A stretch of DNA of 64,000 nt. Origin: Rhodococcus sp. P-2. Lineage in GTDB: Bacteria > Actinomycetota > Actinomycetes > Mycobacteriales > Mycobacteriaceae. This document shows positions 7,568-17,166 of this stretch, in pieces. The position numbers and the translations under genes are program-made. The notes beneath the pieces are model-generated. The model saw only the letters and a program-made list of their open reading frames with translations, was not told the DNA's origin and ran no database searches. The stretch is from contig NZ_CP066779.1 of the NCBI RefSeq assembly GCF_016598535.1, positions 2,604,001 to 2,668,000 on the forward strand. Direction: 5' to 3'. Numbering within the stretch: the stretch's first letter is position 1; the number at the start of each line of letters is the position of its first letter.

Positions 7568-8940
7568 GTGTGTGCCCTTTCGGCGATGGGTTGAACTGTT
7601 GCAGGAGTTGACGAACGAGAAAAGAGAAGGATCGATGTAAAACCTGTGAGCATTCCGACGCCCGCGCAGAAGACCAACGGCCACAGCAGGGCGAACTCGT
7701 CCGAACCAGCGAAGAGTGAGCCGCACAACGCAATTCCGACGGCAAGCCCGAATTGACGCGACGAGTTGGCTGTTGCCGAAGCGGTCCCGGCGCGCTCTGT
7801 CGGGGCATCCGACATCGCCGCGCCCGGCAGCACCGGCGATACCATCGCCGAACCGACACCGGTCAGAATCAGCCCGGCGATCAGCGCGGGCCAGAGCGGC
7901 TCGACGAGAACGTACAGCATGGCCACGCAACCGATTCCGCACAGGACCGTCCCGAATCCGAGCGACAGTCGAAGGTCGACTCGCTGAAGCCGTGATCCAC
8001 ACAGCGCCGACACTGTGACAAAAGCGAGCGGTTGAATCGAGAGCACAAGTGCGGCCGTCGATGCCGACAGTCCCAGCCCGTTCTGCAGCCACAGTGAAAG
8101 AACCACGAGCGGGCCGTAGGCTGCGAGGTAGTACCCGAACGCCGCGACGAGAACGCCGTCGAATTTCAGGGATCGGAACAATGCCGGATCGAGCATCGGG
8201 CTGCCGCTTCGACGCTGCCAGGACACAAAGGCCGTCAGCGCACCGATTGCGATCAAGAATGCCAGAACTGTCGACGACGAAGTCCACCCGACGTCGCCGC
8301 CCCACGTCACGCCGAGAACCGCGGCAACGGCAGCGACGGTGAACAGAAGCATTCCGGCCCAGTCGATGTTGTCGCCGCCGCGCTCACTGTCTTCGAAGCA
8401 GAACACAGCCATCACGAGCGCCACTGCGGCCACGGGGATTCCGAAATAGAAGACCGCACGCCAGTCGAAGAACTGCGTCAGCAGCCCTCCTGCAACATTT
8501 CCGATTCCCGCTGCCAATCCGGCGACGGCTCCCCACGCGGCAAAAGCCACGTGCCGATCACGATCCGAATATGCGTCGCCGAGCAGCGGCAGGAGCGTCG
8601 CGAACATCGCCGCACCGGCAATTCCTTGAGCGCCACGGGCTACGACCAGAACCGTGACGTCGGGAGCAATCGCGCACACAGCCGTTGCCACCAGGAACAC
8701 GACCAGTCCGCAGATGTAGAGGCGTTTGCGTCCCCACGCATCGCCGAGTGCGCCCATGCCCACCAGAAGAGCAGCCAACGCCAGCGTGTAGGCGTCGACG
8801 ACCCAGGACATCGCGCCTGTACTGCCGTCCAAACCGACCGCGATGGCCGGCACCGCGATCGTCGTGATCGTGGCGTACGTCAGTAACAGAAAAGTTCCGA
8901 TGCATGCGGCGATGAGCGGCAGCCATCGTCGTGCCGACAT
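7564..8940 (-). CDS. MFS exporter, DHA2 (14-TM) type
   Basis: A 458-residue drug:H+ antiporter-like permease with about 14 predicted membrane helices and the loop motif GDAWGRKR (near residues 66-73). The start is ATG at 8940, set by GGAGG seven bases upstream; an in-frame TTG two codons earlier is less likely. The downstream gene, a siderophore-binding lipoprotein, overlaps its stop, which suggests export of a chelator or toxicant coupled to uptake. The substrate is not shown by sequence. A MerR-type promoter directly precedes it. Confidence 0.87.
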   Translation of the reverse strand: MSARRWLPLIAACIGTFLLLTYATITTIAVPAIAVGLDGSTGAMSWVVDAYTLALAALLVGMGALGDAWGRKRLYICGLVVFLVATAVCAIAPDVTVLVVARGAQGIAGAAMFATLLPLLGDAYSDRDRHVAFAAWGAVAGLAAGIGNVAGGLLTQFFDWRAVFYFGIPVAAVALVMAVFCFEDSERGGDNIDWAGMLLFTVAAVAAVLGVTWGGDVGWTSSSTVLAFLIAIGALTAFVSWQRRSGSPMLDPALFRSLKFDGVLVAAFGYYLAAYGPLVVLSLWLQNGLGLSASTAALVLSIQPLAFVTVSALCGSRLQRVDLRLSLGFGTVLCGIGCVAMLYVLVEPLWPALIAGLILTGVGSAMVSPVLPGAAMSDAPTERAGTASATANSSRQFGLAVGIALCGSLFAGSDEFALLWPLVFCAGVGMLTGFTSILLFSRSSTPATVQPIAERAHT

Positions 8941-8975
8941 GGTCAACCTCCGGATAGGGCGGTAAGTGCGCCCTA

Positions 8976-9006
8976 ACTATGGAGGTTCAAGTCAACTTGA
9001 AGTCAA
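8976..9006 (-). promoter_or_regulatory. MerR-type promoter with operator in a 19-bp spacer
   Basis: Read on the minus strand, TTGACT (9006-9001) and CATAGT (8981-8976) are separated by 19 bases, the over-long spacing typical of MerR-activated promoters. The dyad TTCAAGTTGACTTGAA (9001-8986; 7-bp arms) lies across the -35 end and the spacer. It overlaps the last codons of merR, so the MFS operon has its own regulated promoter. Confidence 0.7.
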
Positions 9007-9406
9007 GCGCTGCTTCGACGCGTTTGTCGAGCTGCTCGAGCAACCACGCGCACTGCATCGGACGCTCTTGCCGACACGTCAGGTGATGCTCGAGAATAAG
9101 TTTCGCTCGCGTAGCGGCGGCGATCTGCGCCTCGAGGGTCGACACTTGATCTGCGAGAACCGTGGAGAACTGCTCGGACGTAGTGTCGGTTTCGATGAAG
9201 GACCGCACCTGTTCCAAGGACATTCCCGTCTCGGTGTACATCCGGATCAAGGCCAGGCGGCGCAGCTCACGCTGGCCGTACCAGCGTTTGCCGCCAGTTC
9301 GCGACCGCGCGGACAGCAGTCCTTCGTCCTCGTAATAGCGCAAGGTCGACGCCGCGATTCCGAACGATTGTGCAACCTCGCCGATCGGGATCAAGTGCTC
9401 ACGCAT
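8987..9406 (-). CDS. MerR-family transcriptional regulator
   Basis: A 139-residue MerR regulator. The winged HTH (about residues 5-72; IGEVAQSFGIAASTLRYYE and RWYGQRELRRL) is followed by a coiled-coil dimer helix. Two cysteines in the C-terminal part (CRQERPMQC, eight residues apart) could bind a metal or respond to thiol chemistry, but there is no full known metal motif. It lies directly upstream of the MFS gene on the same strand, and its 3' end contains the likely operator. It probably activates the exporter operon when an effector binds. Confidence 0.87.
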   Translation of the reverse strand: MREHLIPIGEVAQSFGIAASTLRYYEDEGLLSARSRTGGKRWYGQRELRRLALIRMYTETGMSLEQVRSFIETDTTSEQFSTVLADQVSTLEAQIAAATRAKLILEHHLTCRQERPMQCAWLLEQLDKRVEAALDFKLT

Positions 9407-9505
9407 TCACCGATCGTAGGCTGAATCCGTAGGCGGTTCCGGCAGTTATGTGTGACTTGGCATACTGACTAACGGAAGGGGTCGCGTAAGTGATCTCACG
9501 GCAAA

Positions 9506-10948
9506 ATGCTGGATGCGCTCGTTGAACGAGGGAGAGCTGTGCTGGATCCAACGCGACCTGTCGGACCGTACTCGTCAGGAGTGCCCGCCTCTGCCCTCGA
9601 GGTCCGCATGCCGGACCTCGAACGCTTCGGCCTCGCCCAGCTGTGGCGTTCCGCGATCATCGCCGTCGTATTGTCCACGTCGATTATGTTGGCGCTGATC
9701 GTGTGGCCTTTCCGCAAGCGCGGACGCACGTGGGCAGACGCTGCCTCCGACGGGATGGTCGACGGATTCATCGCATTGGGTCCCACCTTCGTCAAGCTCG
9801 GCCAACTGGTCGCGTCGTCGTCCGGCCTGTTCCCGGCCCCGGTCGCCAATGCGTGCCTACGTTGTCTCGACGACGTTCCGTCCTTTCCTGCCGAGCAGGC
9901 TCGGAGCGTCGTGCTGACGGACCTCGGATACTCCGTGGACGACCTGTTCGCGAAGTTCGACGATGTACCTCTCGCGGCCGCGTCGGTTGCACAGGTGCAC
10001 GCGTGCGTTCTGCACGACGGCCGAGAGGCCGTCATCAAGATCCAGCGTCCGGACATCTATGCGCGGATGCTGATCGACCTGCGGGCGGCGTACTGGGGCG
10101 CGAACATCCTCGAGAAGTTTGTCGAGTTCCTTCGAATTGCCAATGCCACCGCCATCATTCGCGATCTGCACAACGCCACGATGACGGAATTGAACAGCGC
10201 AGTCGAGGCCGACCGGCAGACCACCTTCCGGAACAACATCAGTGCGTTCGGCGACAACAAAGGAGTCACGACGCCGGAGGTCTACTGGGACTACTGCGGT
10301 CCCCGAGTCATCTGTATGGAACGCATGCGGGGCGTTCCGCTCGATCGGTTCGTCGCCGGTCCGGACGGAATCGACGAAGCCCGAATGCTGATCCGGCGCG
10401 GTGTGAAGGTCTGGCTCGAATCTGTCATCGTTCACGGTCCGTTCCACGGAGACGTACATGCCGGGAATCTGTGGGTCCTCGACGACGGCCGGATAGCGAT
10501 GCTCGACTTCGGCATTGTCGGAGTTCTTCCGGAAACGTGGCGCTCGATCCTGTCCGATATGTTCCGCGCGACTCTCATCGACGGGGATTTCGCCCGCGTC
10601 GCTCGCGGAATTCGATCCTTGGGTTATGCAACCGACTACGAAGTCGACGACGCTCAACTCGGAATGCAGGTGGCGACAGCCCTCGCCCCGATTCTCGGCC
10701 GTGACCTGGGTGAACTCAAGCTCAGTGAATTGATCATGGCACTGATTCAATTGGGCAAACAGTGGGGTGTCGCGAGTCCCGAGGAATTGGTTCTTTTCGG
10801 TAAGCAACTCGGATACTTCGAGCGATATGCGACGGCGTTGGCACCCGGTTGGGTGATCGGCCAAGACCTTTATCTGTTCAAGAACGTATTTCCCGAGGCA
10901 GTCGCCGAAAAAGCACAAGAACTCGGCATCACGATGCCTGACGAATAA
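9506..10948 (+). CDS. ABC1/AarF/UbiB-family kinase-like protein
   Basis: A 480-residue protein of the atypical ABC1 kinase family. Visible family marks are the KxGQ-type motif (FVKLGQL, about residues 96-102), the Ala-rich loop AAASVAQVH (about residues 152-160), an HGDVHAGNLW catalytic loop and the LDFG metal motif. A hydrophobic stretch near residues 50-67 suggests a membrane anchor ahead of the kinase core. Bacterial relatives support quinone or isoprenoid lipid metabolism, or act as ATPases; the role here is not known. It is a single gene, divergent from merR. The start at 9506 has a weak ribosome site; GTG at 9539 is an alternative. Confidence 0.83.
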   Translation: MLDALVERGRAVLDPTRPVGPYSSGVPASALEVRMPDLERFGLAQLWRSAIIAVVLSTSIMLALIVWPFRKRGRTWADAASDGMVDGFIALGPTFVKLGQLVASSSGLFPAPVANACLRCLDDVPSFPAEQARSVVLTDLGYSVDDLFAKFDDVPLAAASVAQVHACVLHDGREAVIKIQRPDIYARMLIDLRAAYWGANILEKFVEFLRIANATAIIRDLHNATMTELNSAVEADRQTTFRNNISAFGDNKGVTTPEVYWDYCGPRVICMERMRGVPLDRFVAGPDGIDEARMLIRRGVKVWLESVIVHGPFHGDVHAGNLWVLDDGRIAMLDFGIVGVLPETWRSILSDMFRATLIDGDFARVARGIRSLGYATDYEVDDAQLGMQVATALAPILGRDLGELKLSELIMALIQLGKQWGVASPEELVLFGKQLGYFERYATALAPGWVIGQDLYLFKNVFPEAVAEKAQELGITMPDE

Positions 10949-11025
10949 ATTTGTCCCCTATTTCCTTATTCTGCATTTCGCCTGTCGGGGTTAGCCTGTA
11001 ATGACCAACCGGCCGAGGAGCAAAT

Positions 11026-12753
11026 GTGCAGCCACTTTCTGTAGCCCTCCCGCACGCGTCGACAAGTCCGAGGAGTAACGGGCCGCGTGTCGGCACCACC
11101 CTCGGCGCCCTCATGCATTCCACGGACAAGTCCGTGATCGAGCTTCTGGAAAGCCCGGACGGGCTTGACATCGACATCCGTTCGATCGCCCTCGTCGAGT
11201 CCTCCGACATCGACGGCACCGACAGCCGAGGTGCGATCTCCGACATCTACCTTCCCGTCGGAGTTCCGGAGTCGACGCTGACGCAGTGGCTACGAAGGTT
11301 CGAAGGCAGGCCGTCACGGCGTCGGCCGAAGCTCTTGCTCGTCAAGAATGCGCGCGAGGCGACGACGGTACTCAACGCCGCACGAGGCATCGGAATCGCC
11401 GTGGCCGCGGTCCATCCGCAGGCCAGCTCCGGGCACGTTTACTCGCTGGTACAACGACTTCTGACGCAGAGTTCGTATCGTTCACGGGCCGCGGCGGGTG
11501 CAGTACCGGGAGGCGACTCCGATCTGTTCGCACTCTCCGAAACGATCGCTGAACTGACCGGCGGCCTCGTGACGATCGACGACACTGCACTCCACGTCAT
11601 CGCGTATTCGGCTGCTCACGAGGGTGAAGACGAGCTCCGTCAACTCTCCATACTCGGCCGGGAGTGGCCGATCGAATACACCGAATGGATAGAGAGCAGA
11701 GGCGTGTTCGAGCATCTCAGGCGCTCGGACGAGGTCATCAGTCTGCCCTCCGAGCCGGGCATCGGAGCCGCGCACCGGCTGGCAGTGAGTATCACTCGCC
11801 CGGACCTGTCCGCGCCGACGGGTTCCGTTGCACACCAACACAATCTCGGCAGCATCTGGGTGCAGCAGGCGTCAGGACCACTGTCGGACGACGCGGGCGC
11901 GGTATTGCGTGGTGCAGCGGCCGTCGCCGCACGCATTCTCATGCGGACGCTGGACGCGTCCAGCCGCGAAAATGATCAAGTGCAAAGGTTGTTCGGTGTT
12001 CGCTCCGGCGGAATCGACGTGCACTCCCTCGCCGGCTCCTTCGGCATCAGCACCGACGGCCCCGCTGCGGTCGTCGGATTCGCGACCTCCCTCGAGCCCG
12101 GATCGGATCTCGATCGAATCACCAACGCCTTGCGCTTGCGCGCCAGCGCATTCCGCAGCGACGCGGTCACGACGATCATCGACCACCGGATCTACGTGCT
12201 GTTTCCTCGGGCCGAAAACGAGGTCGCGATCAGCGACTGGGCTTACGACACCGTGCGAGTACTCGAGAATCGTGCGGGCATCAGCGTCCGTGCCGCCGTG
12301 GCGGTACCGATCGCGCGGTTGCACGGTGTGCCCGAGGCGCGTCGAGAGGTAGACCGCGTGCTCGATACCACTGATGATCACGACACCGCGAAGGTCACCA
12401 CACTCGCGGCGTCACGCACCGCGGTGTTGCTGGGCGAAATCCTCGATCTCGTCGCCGATCACGAGCGACTACGTGACCCTCGTATCGACAGACTCATCTC
12501 CTACGACGACAAGAACACTTCTGACATGCAGTTCACGCTCACGGCCTATCTGACGGCTTTCGGGGACGTGAAGAAGGCCGCTTCCTCACTGAAAGTTCAT
12601 CCGAACACGCTGCGCTATCGCATTCGGCGTGCTGAACAGATCATGGGCATTTCGTTGGACGAGCCGGATACGCGCCTGCTCACCGAACTACAACTCGCCA
12701 TCCTGGGACGTGCCCCGGACGAGTCTGAAAGATACGAAACGTCCGATCAGTGA
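11026..12753 (+). CDS. PucR-family transcriptional regulator
   Basis: A 575-residue regulator with an N-terminal PucR-type domain (about residues 30-160), a middle GGDEF-like CdaR region (about residues 320-450) and a C-terminal PucR HTH (about residues 500-560; VHPNTLRYRIRRAE). Such proteins control purine, amino-acid or alcohol use. The start is GTG at 11026, five bases after GAGGAG; the reading frame contains a later ATG that would remove the first part. An alcohol dehydrogenase gene follows in the same direction after 79 bases and is a likely target. Confidence 0.87.
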   Translation: MQPLSVALPHASTSPRSNGPRVGTTLGALMHSTDKSVIELLESPDGLDIDIRSIALVESSDIDGTDSRGAISDIYLPVGVPESTLTQWLRRFEGRPSRRRPKLLLVKNAREATTVLNAARGIGIAVAAVHPQASSGHVYSLVQRLLTQSSYRSRAAAGAVPGGDSDLFALSETIAELTGGLVTIDDTALHVIAYSAAHEGEDELRQLSILGREWPIEYTEWIESRGVFEHLRRSDEVISLPSEPGIGAAHRLAVSITRPDLSAPTGSVAHQHNLGSIWVQQASGPLSDDAGAVLRGAAAVAARILMRTLDASSRENDQVQRLFGVRSGGIDVHSLAGSFGISTDGPAAVVGFATSLEPGSDLDRITNALRLRASAFRSDAVTTIIDHRIYVLFPRAENEVAISDWAYDTVRVLENRAGISVRAAVAVPIARLHGVPEARREVDRVLDTTDDHDTAKVTTLAASRTAVLLGEILDLVADHERLRDPRIDRLISYDDKNTSDMQFTLTAYLTAFGDVKKAASSLKVHPNTLRYRIRRAEQIMGISLDEPDTRLLTELQLAILGRAPDESERYETSDQ

Positions 12754-12832
12754 GATGGGCCTCGAGCCCACCCTGAACTCTCGAGTAGACAACTGAGGAA
12801 TCCGAAGAACAACTCTCACCTCAGGAGATACC

Positions 12833-13948
12833 TTGCGCACTCGTGGAGCCGTCATTCGCCAAGCACCAGGCACATACGAGGTGGTCGATCTCGAACTCGA
12901 TTCACCCCGCAGCGGCGAACTCACCGTCAAGATGGTCGCCTCCGGCTTGTGCCACTCGGACGATCACATCGCCAGCGGCGACCACGGAGTCGGCCGCTAT
13001 CCCATCTGCGGCGGACACGAAGGCGCCGGAATCGTCGTCGAGGTCGGGCCGAATACCGAAGGGTGGTCCGAGGGTGATCATGTCGTGTTCTCGTTCCTCG
13101 CCGCCTGCGGCCGTTGCCGGTGGTGCGCAAGCGGAATCCAGAACCTGTGCGACAACGGCGCCGCCATCATGACCGGCAGCAGGCCCGGCGAAACCTCGAG
13201 TTACAGAATGTCTCTCGACGGTCAGCCCGTGGCCCAGACCTGCGGCCTGTCCACCTTCAGTGAATACACCACGGTCAGCACTCTCTCGGCCGTGAAAGTC
13301 GACAAGCACCTGCCTCTCGACGCTCTGTGCCTGCTCGGCTGCGGCGTCGGAACCGGGTGGGGCGCCGCGGTCAACTCCGCTCAGGTCTATCCCGGGCAGA
13401 CCGTCATCGTCATGGGAGTCGGCGGAATCGGAATCAATGCGGTACAGGGCGCCTCGCATGCCGGTGCCGCCCACGTGATCGCGGTGGACCCGGTCGCCTT
13501 CAAGCGTGACAGTGCATTGAAGTTGGGCGCGACCCATGCCGTGGCCACCATGGAGGAAGCCACCGACATCGCGCGCTCGTTCACCAACGGCCAGGGCGCG
13601 GATTCCGCCATCGTCACCGTCGGCGTCACCACCGGCGAACATGTCGCGCAGGCGTTCTCGTCGATCCGCAAGGCAGGAACGTGCGTCGTCACCGGTCTCG
13701 GGAAGATGACGGACGTCGGCATTCCCGTGAGCCTGATGGAGCTCACCTTGTACCAGAAGAGAATTCAAGGTTCCTTGTTCGGGGCGTCCAATCCCACCGC
13801 CGACATTCCCTGGATGATCGATCTCTACACCAGCGGCAAACTCGAACTCGACGGCCTCATCACCAACCGGTACAGCCTCGACCAGATCAACAACGGATTC
13901 GCCGACATGCATGCCGGTCGCAATATGCGCGGAATCATCACCTTCTGA
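12833..13948 (+). CDS. zinc alcohol dehydrogenase, NDMA-dependent type
   Basis: A 371-residue medium-chain dehydrogenase. Catalytic zinc residues are Cys40 and His62 (followed by EGAG), and the structural zinc lobe has Cys92, Cys95, Cys98 and Cys106. The GVGGIG Rossmann motif lies near residue 197. Overall it resembles the NDMA-dependent actinobacterial group, in which NAD is tightly bound and an unknown carrier reoxidises it. It oxidises alcohols to aldehydes. The start is TTG at 12833 with AGGAGA upstream. A PucR-type regulator precedes it and a terminator hairpin follows. Confidence 0.85.
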   Translation: MRTRGAVIRQAPGTYEVVDLELDSPRSGELTVKMVASGLCHSDDHIASGDHGVGRYPICGGHEGAGIVVEVGPNTEGWSEGDHVVFSFLAACGRCRWCASGIQNLCDNGAAIMTGSRPGETSSYRMSLDGQPVAQTCGLSTFSEYTTVSTLSAVKVDKHLPLDALCLLGCGVGTGWGAAVNSAQVYPGQTVIVMGVGGIGINAVQGASHAGAAHVIAVDPVAFKRDSALKLGATHAVATMEEATDIARSFTNGQGADSAIVTVGVTTGEHVAQAFSSIRKAGTCVVTGLGKMTDVGIPVSLMELTLYQKRIQGSLFGASNPTADIPWMIDLYTSGKLELDGLITNRYSLDQINNGFADMHAGRNMRGIITF

Positions 13949-13954
13949 GCGATG

Positions 13955-13991
13955 TCTCTCCGGGCTTGACTCGTCAGCAAGTCCGGAGAGA
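13955..13991. terminator. strong hairpin terminator, convergent genes
   Basis: Arms 13955-13968 and 13978-13991 pair over 14 positions (one G-U) around a 9-base loop. The hairpin lies between the stops of the alcohol dehydrogenase and mycolyltransferase genes and could serve both strands. No T-run is present, as is usual in actinobacteria. Confidence 0.7.
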
Positions 13992-14006
13992 TCCTTCACA
14001 TCAGCG

Positions 14007-15020
14007 TCACCAGGCATTCATGGTGTCGAGGATTTGTCCTCTGACCATCCACAATTCAGCGGACCAGTACGGCCACGAGTGAATACCGGCGGGCGGAAAG
14101 CTGTACGTCGCTGGGATTCCCAAGGACTTCAGGCGAATTTCGAATGCCCGCGCGTGTACCCACGAGAGCGCCTCCAGTCCCATACCCGTCGCGGTGTGGA
14201 AATAGTCGATCGGCGCAGACGGATGATCGTACGGTCCCGGGATGCCGTTGGACGACGAAATGTACATCGACAGTCCGCGAAGCGATTCCGCGTTGACGAA
14301 CGGGTCGTTCCGAAGCCACCCGGATGACCACGGCGGGCCCCACATCGAATCGACGTTGTACCGGCCGGCGTCGAACATGGCTACGCGGATCGCTTCGCGC
14401 ATACCCGGGCCCGAGATATTGATGTAGCCGGACAGCGAGCCGGCGAACTTGAACTGATCCCGATGATGCCCCGCCAGGTTCAATGCGGCACTACCGCCCA
14501 TCGACAACCCGATGATCGCATTATTTGTTGGTGAAACACCGTACCCTGCAAGGAAGTCCGGAAGCTCACGGGTGAGAAATGTTTCCCACCGGTACGTTAT
14601 CGGCTGAGCGTTGAAATTGGACGGCGCGTACCAATCCGTGTAGAAACTCGACTCACCGCCGACCGGCATCACCAACGTGATGTTGTCGTTGCGGTACTGA
14701 TCGAGTGCGTTCGTTTCGAAACTCCAAGCATTCCTGTCGTTTTGCGCTCGAAGACCGTCGAGCAAGTACAGCGCGGCGTTGCCACCGCGCGCGGCCCACT
14801 GCACCTGAACCTTGATGTTTCCCATCGAAGACGGGACCCACAACTCGTCGTAACCACCCCATGGCGCCGAGTGCGCCGGAGTCACGCCATGGGCCGGAGT
14901 GGCACTCGCGGCGGTCGGACCGAACATACCGCCGAGAAGAAGCATCGACAACAACGCCGCTACGAGCACCCGTACCCGCCGTGTATTGCGCTCGGGCAAC
15001 GTGAATCTGATTCTCTGCAA
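14007..15020 (-). CDS. secreted trehalose mycolyltransferase (Ag85/esterase family)
   Basis: A 337-residue exported alpha/beta hydrolase of the antigen 85 family, which moves mycolic acids between trehalose monomycolate and the cell wall. A signal peptide with basic residues is followed by a hydrophobic core and an A-S-A site near residue 40. The nucleophile is Ser173 in GLSMGG, and the C-terminal IHSWPYW carries the catalytic His. No PE/PPE or LGFP repeats are present. The TTG start at 15020 keeps the arginines before the hydrophobic core. The 201 bases upstream hold its promoter and the end of the next gene. Confidence 0.88.
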   Translation of the reverse strand: MQRIRFTLPERNTRRVRVLVAALLSMLLLGGMFGPTAASATPAHGVTPAHSAPWGGYDELWVPSSMGNIKVQVQWAARGGNAALYLLDGLRAQNDRNAWSFETNALDQYRNDNITLVMPVGGESSFYTDWYAPSNFNAQPITYRWETFLTRELPDFLAGYGVSPTNNAIIGLSMGGSAALNLAGHHRDQFKFAGSLSGYINISGPGMREAIRVAMFDAGRYNVDSMWGPPWSSGWLRNDPFVNAESLRGLSMYISSSNGIPGPYDHPSAPIDYFHTATGMGLEALSWVHARAFEIRLKSLGIPATYSFPPAGIHSWPYWSAELWMVRGQILDTMNAW

Positions 15021-15221
15021 GGTTGTGTCTTTCCCCGAAACTGCGCATCAAGAAACTCGCTTCGGTAAGTGCATCGTCGGTTCCACTGTCGACGTGTTTG
15101 TCCCTTTCCGGGGGCTCCGGTGTTACAAAGTCGAGGTCATCGCGGCAAACGGACAACTGTCGTGCCGAACGAATCCAGGTGGCGAAAAGCACAATTCACG
15201 ATGCGCGCTGTCCGCGCTCAC

Positions 15222-15812
15222 TCAGCCGAGGGACGAAGCGATCGCGTCTCGCCCCGCAGCAGCGCAAGCTTGGTCCTGCATTCCGTCTGGAGCACCACCG
15301 ACACCGATACCGGCGATCGAGGCGGATCCGGACTTCAATGTGACTCCACCTGCAAGGAAGAGGGTGCCGGGAAGGTCGGCGATGGTCGATCCCTCACCTT
15401 TGGTACGCTGCGAGAGGTCACTGGTGTCGGCTCCGAAAGCTGCAGAGGTGTATGCCTTCTCGCGTGAGGCCTCCACCGTGTGCTGCGCCGCGTTGTCGCC
15501 TCGCACCATGGCGATGACGTTTCCTGCCCGGTCGACGACGGAGACGGTGACAAATCCGAGCCCGTCGGCACGGCATTTGGCCATGGCCGCACCGGCGGCC
15601 TTCACTGCTGCGTCGGCGCTGAGTCGATTCTGACTGACCACCGCCGAATCGCCAGTCGCAGCAGGCTGCTGCGTGGCAGAAATCGACGTCGTGCTCGATG
15701 CGTTCGCCACCGGCGTGTCGGTGGTCGAGCAGGCGGCGCTTGCAAGGATCGCGACAACCGGAACGGCGACAGCGAGCGTACGGGGAAGTCGGGTGTAGAT
15801 GCGGTGGTTCAT
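15222..15812 (-). CDS. HbpS/GlcG-like heme-binding lipoprotein
   Basis: A 196-residue lipoprotein (lipobox ASAAC near residue 28) with a Ser/Thr-rich linker and a GlcG/HbpS domain (about residues 65-190; VSVVDRAGNVIAMVRGDNA). In Streptomyces, HbpS is an extracellular heme-binding oxidative-stress sensor that works with kinase SenS. Here a histidine kinase and response regulator lie directly divergent, 169 bases away, which repeats the HbpS-SenS-SenR layout. ATG at 15812 is chosen because GAAAG precedes it at a workable distance; GTG at 15821 would add three residues. Heme binding is not shown by sequence. Confidence 0.78.
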   Translation of the reverse strand: MNHRIYTRLPRTLAVAVPVVAILASAACSTTDTPVANASSTTSISATQQPAATGDSAVVSQNRLSADAAVKAAGAAMAKCRADGLGFVTVSVVDRAGNVIAMVRGDNAAQHTVEASREKAYTSAAFGADTSDLSQRTKGEGSTIADLPGTLFLAGGVTLKSGSASIAGIGVGGAPDGMQDQACAAAGRDAIASSLG

Positions 15813-15981
15813 GGCGGGCACACTTTCAGTCGAATGGTTCGAAACCGTCCACTACAGCGTCGCGTCCCGGCGCGGGTGCGCACATCGGGCGCTCGGGTGA
15901 CGAACCGTGCCCCATCTGGTTGTCCAGATATCATCCGAATGGTTGATACGACGGCCTGGCGCCCTCCGTAATATTCGAGGG

Positions 15982-17166
15982 ATGAGTAACGGAGCGATGA
16001 ACGCCGACGCCGAACTCGGCCTACGCGGCCCGTTGGCGTATGCGATCCACGCGTCGTTCTTCGTACTGTTGTCGACATCGGGAGTTCGGTACGTCACAGT
16101 CCACGGGACAAGCGGTCGGTTCGGGGTGGTGCTCGTTCTGGCCGGGGTTCTCGCCGTGCTCTACGCCGTCATGGCTACGGTGTCTTCGCGAGATGTGGTT
16201 CGCCAACGGCTGTGGATGTGGCCGGTACTGAGCACCTGGGCAGCACTGGTCTGGCTTGCACCGAGTTTCGCGTGGTGCGCGTTCCCCGTTCTCTTCCTCT
16301 GTATTCGCCTGTACCCGAGCAAAATCGCCTACCCACTCGTCGGGATCCTGGGCGTCCTCGCCGGTATCGCGTTCTACCGGGTCACCGGTCGTGCCGAATT
16401 GGTGACACTGCTCGGACCTCTGTGCACCGCGGCACTGGTCGCGGCAGCCTACGGGCAGATGGAACGAGATGCCCGAGAACGCCTTCGGCTTCTACGCCAG
16501 GTAGCAGAAGCGCAATCTGCATTGGCAGATACCGAACGTGCCGCCGGCGTTGCCGCTGAGCGAGAGCGCCTCGCGCGCGAAATCCACGACACCGTTACAC
16601 AGGGACTGGCGAGCGCCCTTCTACGACTCGAGGCAGCCGAACAAACTTGGAACACAACGGGTTCGCCGTCTCGCGCCGATGTCGATGCCGCGGCAGAGAA
16701 CATCCGCACGAGCCTGATGCAGAGTCGAGATCTCGTCCACGATCTGGCGCCGACCAAGGGCGGTACGGGCAACTTCGACGCCTTGGTCGTGTCTGCGGCC
16801 CGGCAGTTCGTCCCGGCCGTTCGGATCCGCACCGTCGGTGAAGCCGTCATCCTGCCCTCGGACGTAGCTCATGCCATCGTGCGAGTGGTCTCGAGCGCGT
16901 CGTCCAACATCGCCCACCACGCCCGCGCCGACGCAGCGGGCGTGACGATCACGTATCTCGACGACTCCATCTCGGTAGACATCTTCGACGACGGCGTCGG
17001 CTTCGATCCGGGAAAACTCGCCGACCATTCTCGGTACGGTGGATACGGCCTACGTGCGATGCGGAGTCGCGTCGCGCAGCTCGGCGGATCGTTCACCGTG
17101 GAAAGCGCACCGGGAGACGGCACCGTCGTCGCGGCCCAGTTCCCGCTCGAACGGAGGATCCGGTGA
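15982..17166 (+). CDS. sensor histidine kinase (HisKA_3; SenS-like)
   Basis: A 394-residue membrane kinase. About five hydrophobic segments fill residues 18-160. The HisKA_3 dimerisation box carries the phosphoacceptor His202 (AREIHDTVTQGL), and a HATPase domain (about residues 285-390) has an N-box (SNIAHHARA) and G-rich boxes (FDDGVGFD, GGYGLRAM). The N-box Asn is shifted relative to the usual NAxKH, but the fold looks complete. Its stop overlaps the GTG of the response regulator. The start is uncertain (ATG at 15982 or 15997). Sensing together with the HbpS-like lipoprotein is inferred from position. Confidence 0.88.
   Translation: MSNGAMNADAELGLRGPLAYAIHASFFVLLSTSGVRYVTVHGTSGRFGVVLVLAGVLAVLYAVMATVSSRDVVRQRLWMWPVLSTWAALVWLAPSFAWCAFPVLFLCIRLYPSKIAYPLVGILGVLAGIAFYRVTGRAELVTLLGPLCTAALVAAAYGQMERDARERLRLLRQVAEAQSALADTERAAGVAAERERLAREIHDTVTQGLASALLRLEAAEQTWNTTGSPSRADVDAAAENIRTSLMQSRDLVHDLAPTKGGTGNFDALVVSAARQFVPAVRIRTVGEAVILPSDVAHAIVRVVSSASSNIAHHARADAAGVTITYLDDSISVDIFDDGVGFDPGKLADHSRYGGYGLRAMRSRVAQLGGSFTVESAPGDGTVVAAQFPLERRIR

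Noticed and set aside
6548..8305. A single 585-codon minus-strand frame spanning the binding protein and part of the MFS gene, as a fusion
   Set aside because: The upstream part is an out-of-frame reading of the MFS permease gene; the ribosome site and ATGA overlap at 7567 mark the true start.
9857..10918. Long minus-strand frame opposite the AarF-like gene
   Set aside because: No recognisable domain; codon pattern is the mirror of a well-supported gene.
12902..14017. Long antisense frame opposite the alcohol dehydrogenase gene
   Set aside because: Shadow of GC-rich codons; no domain features, and the plus-strand dehydrogenase has all catalytic residues.
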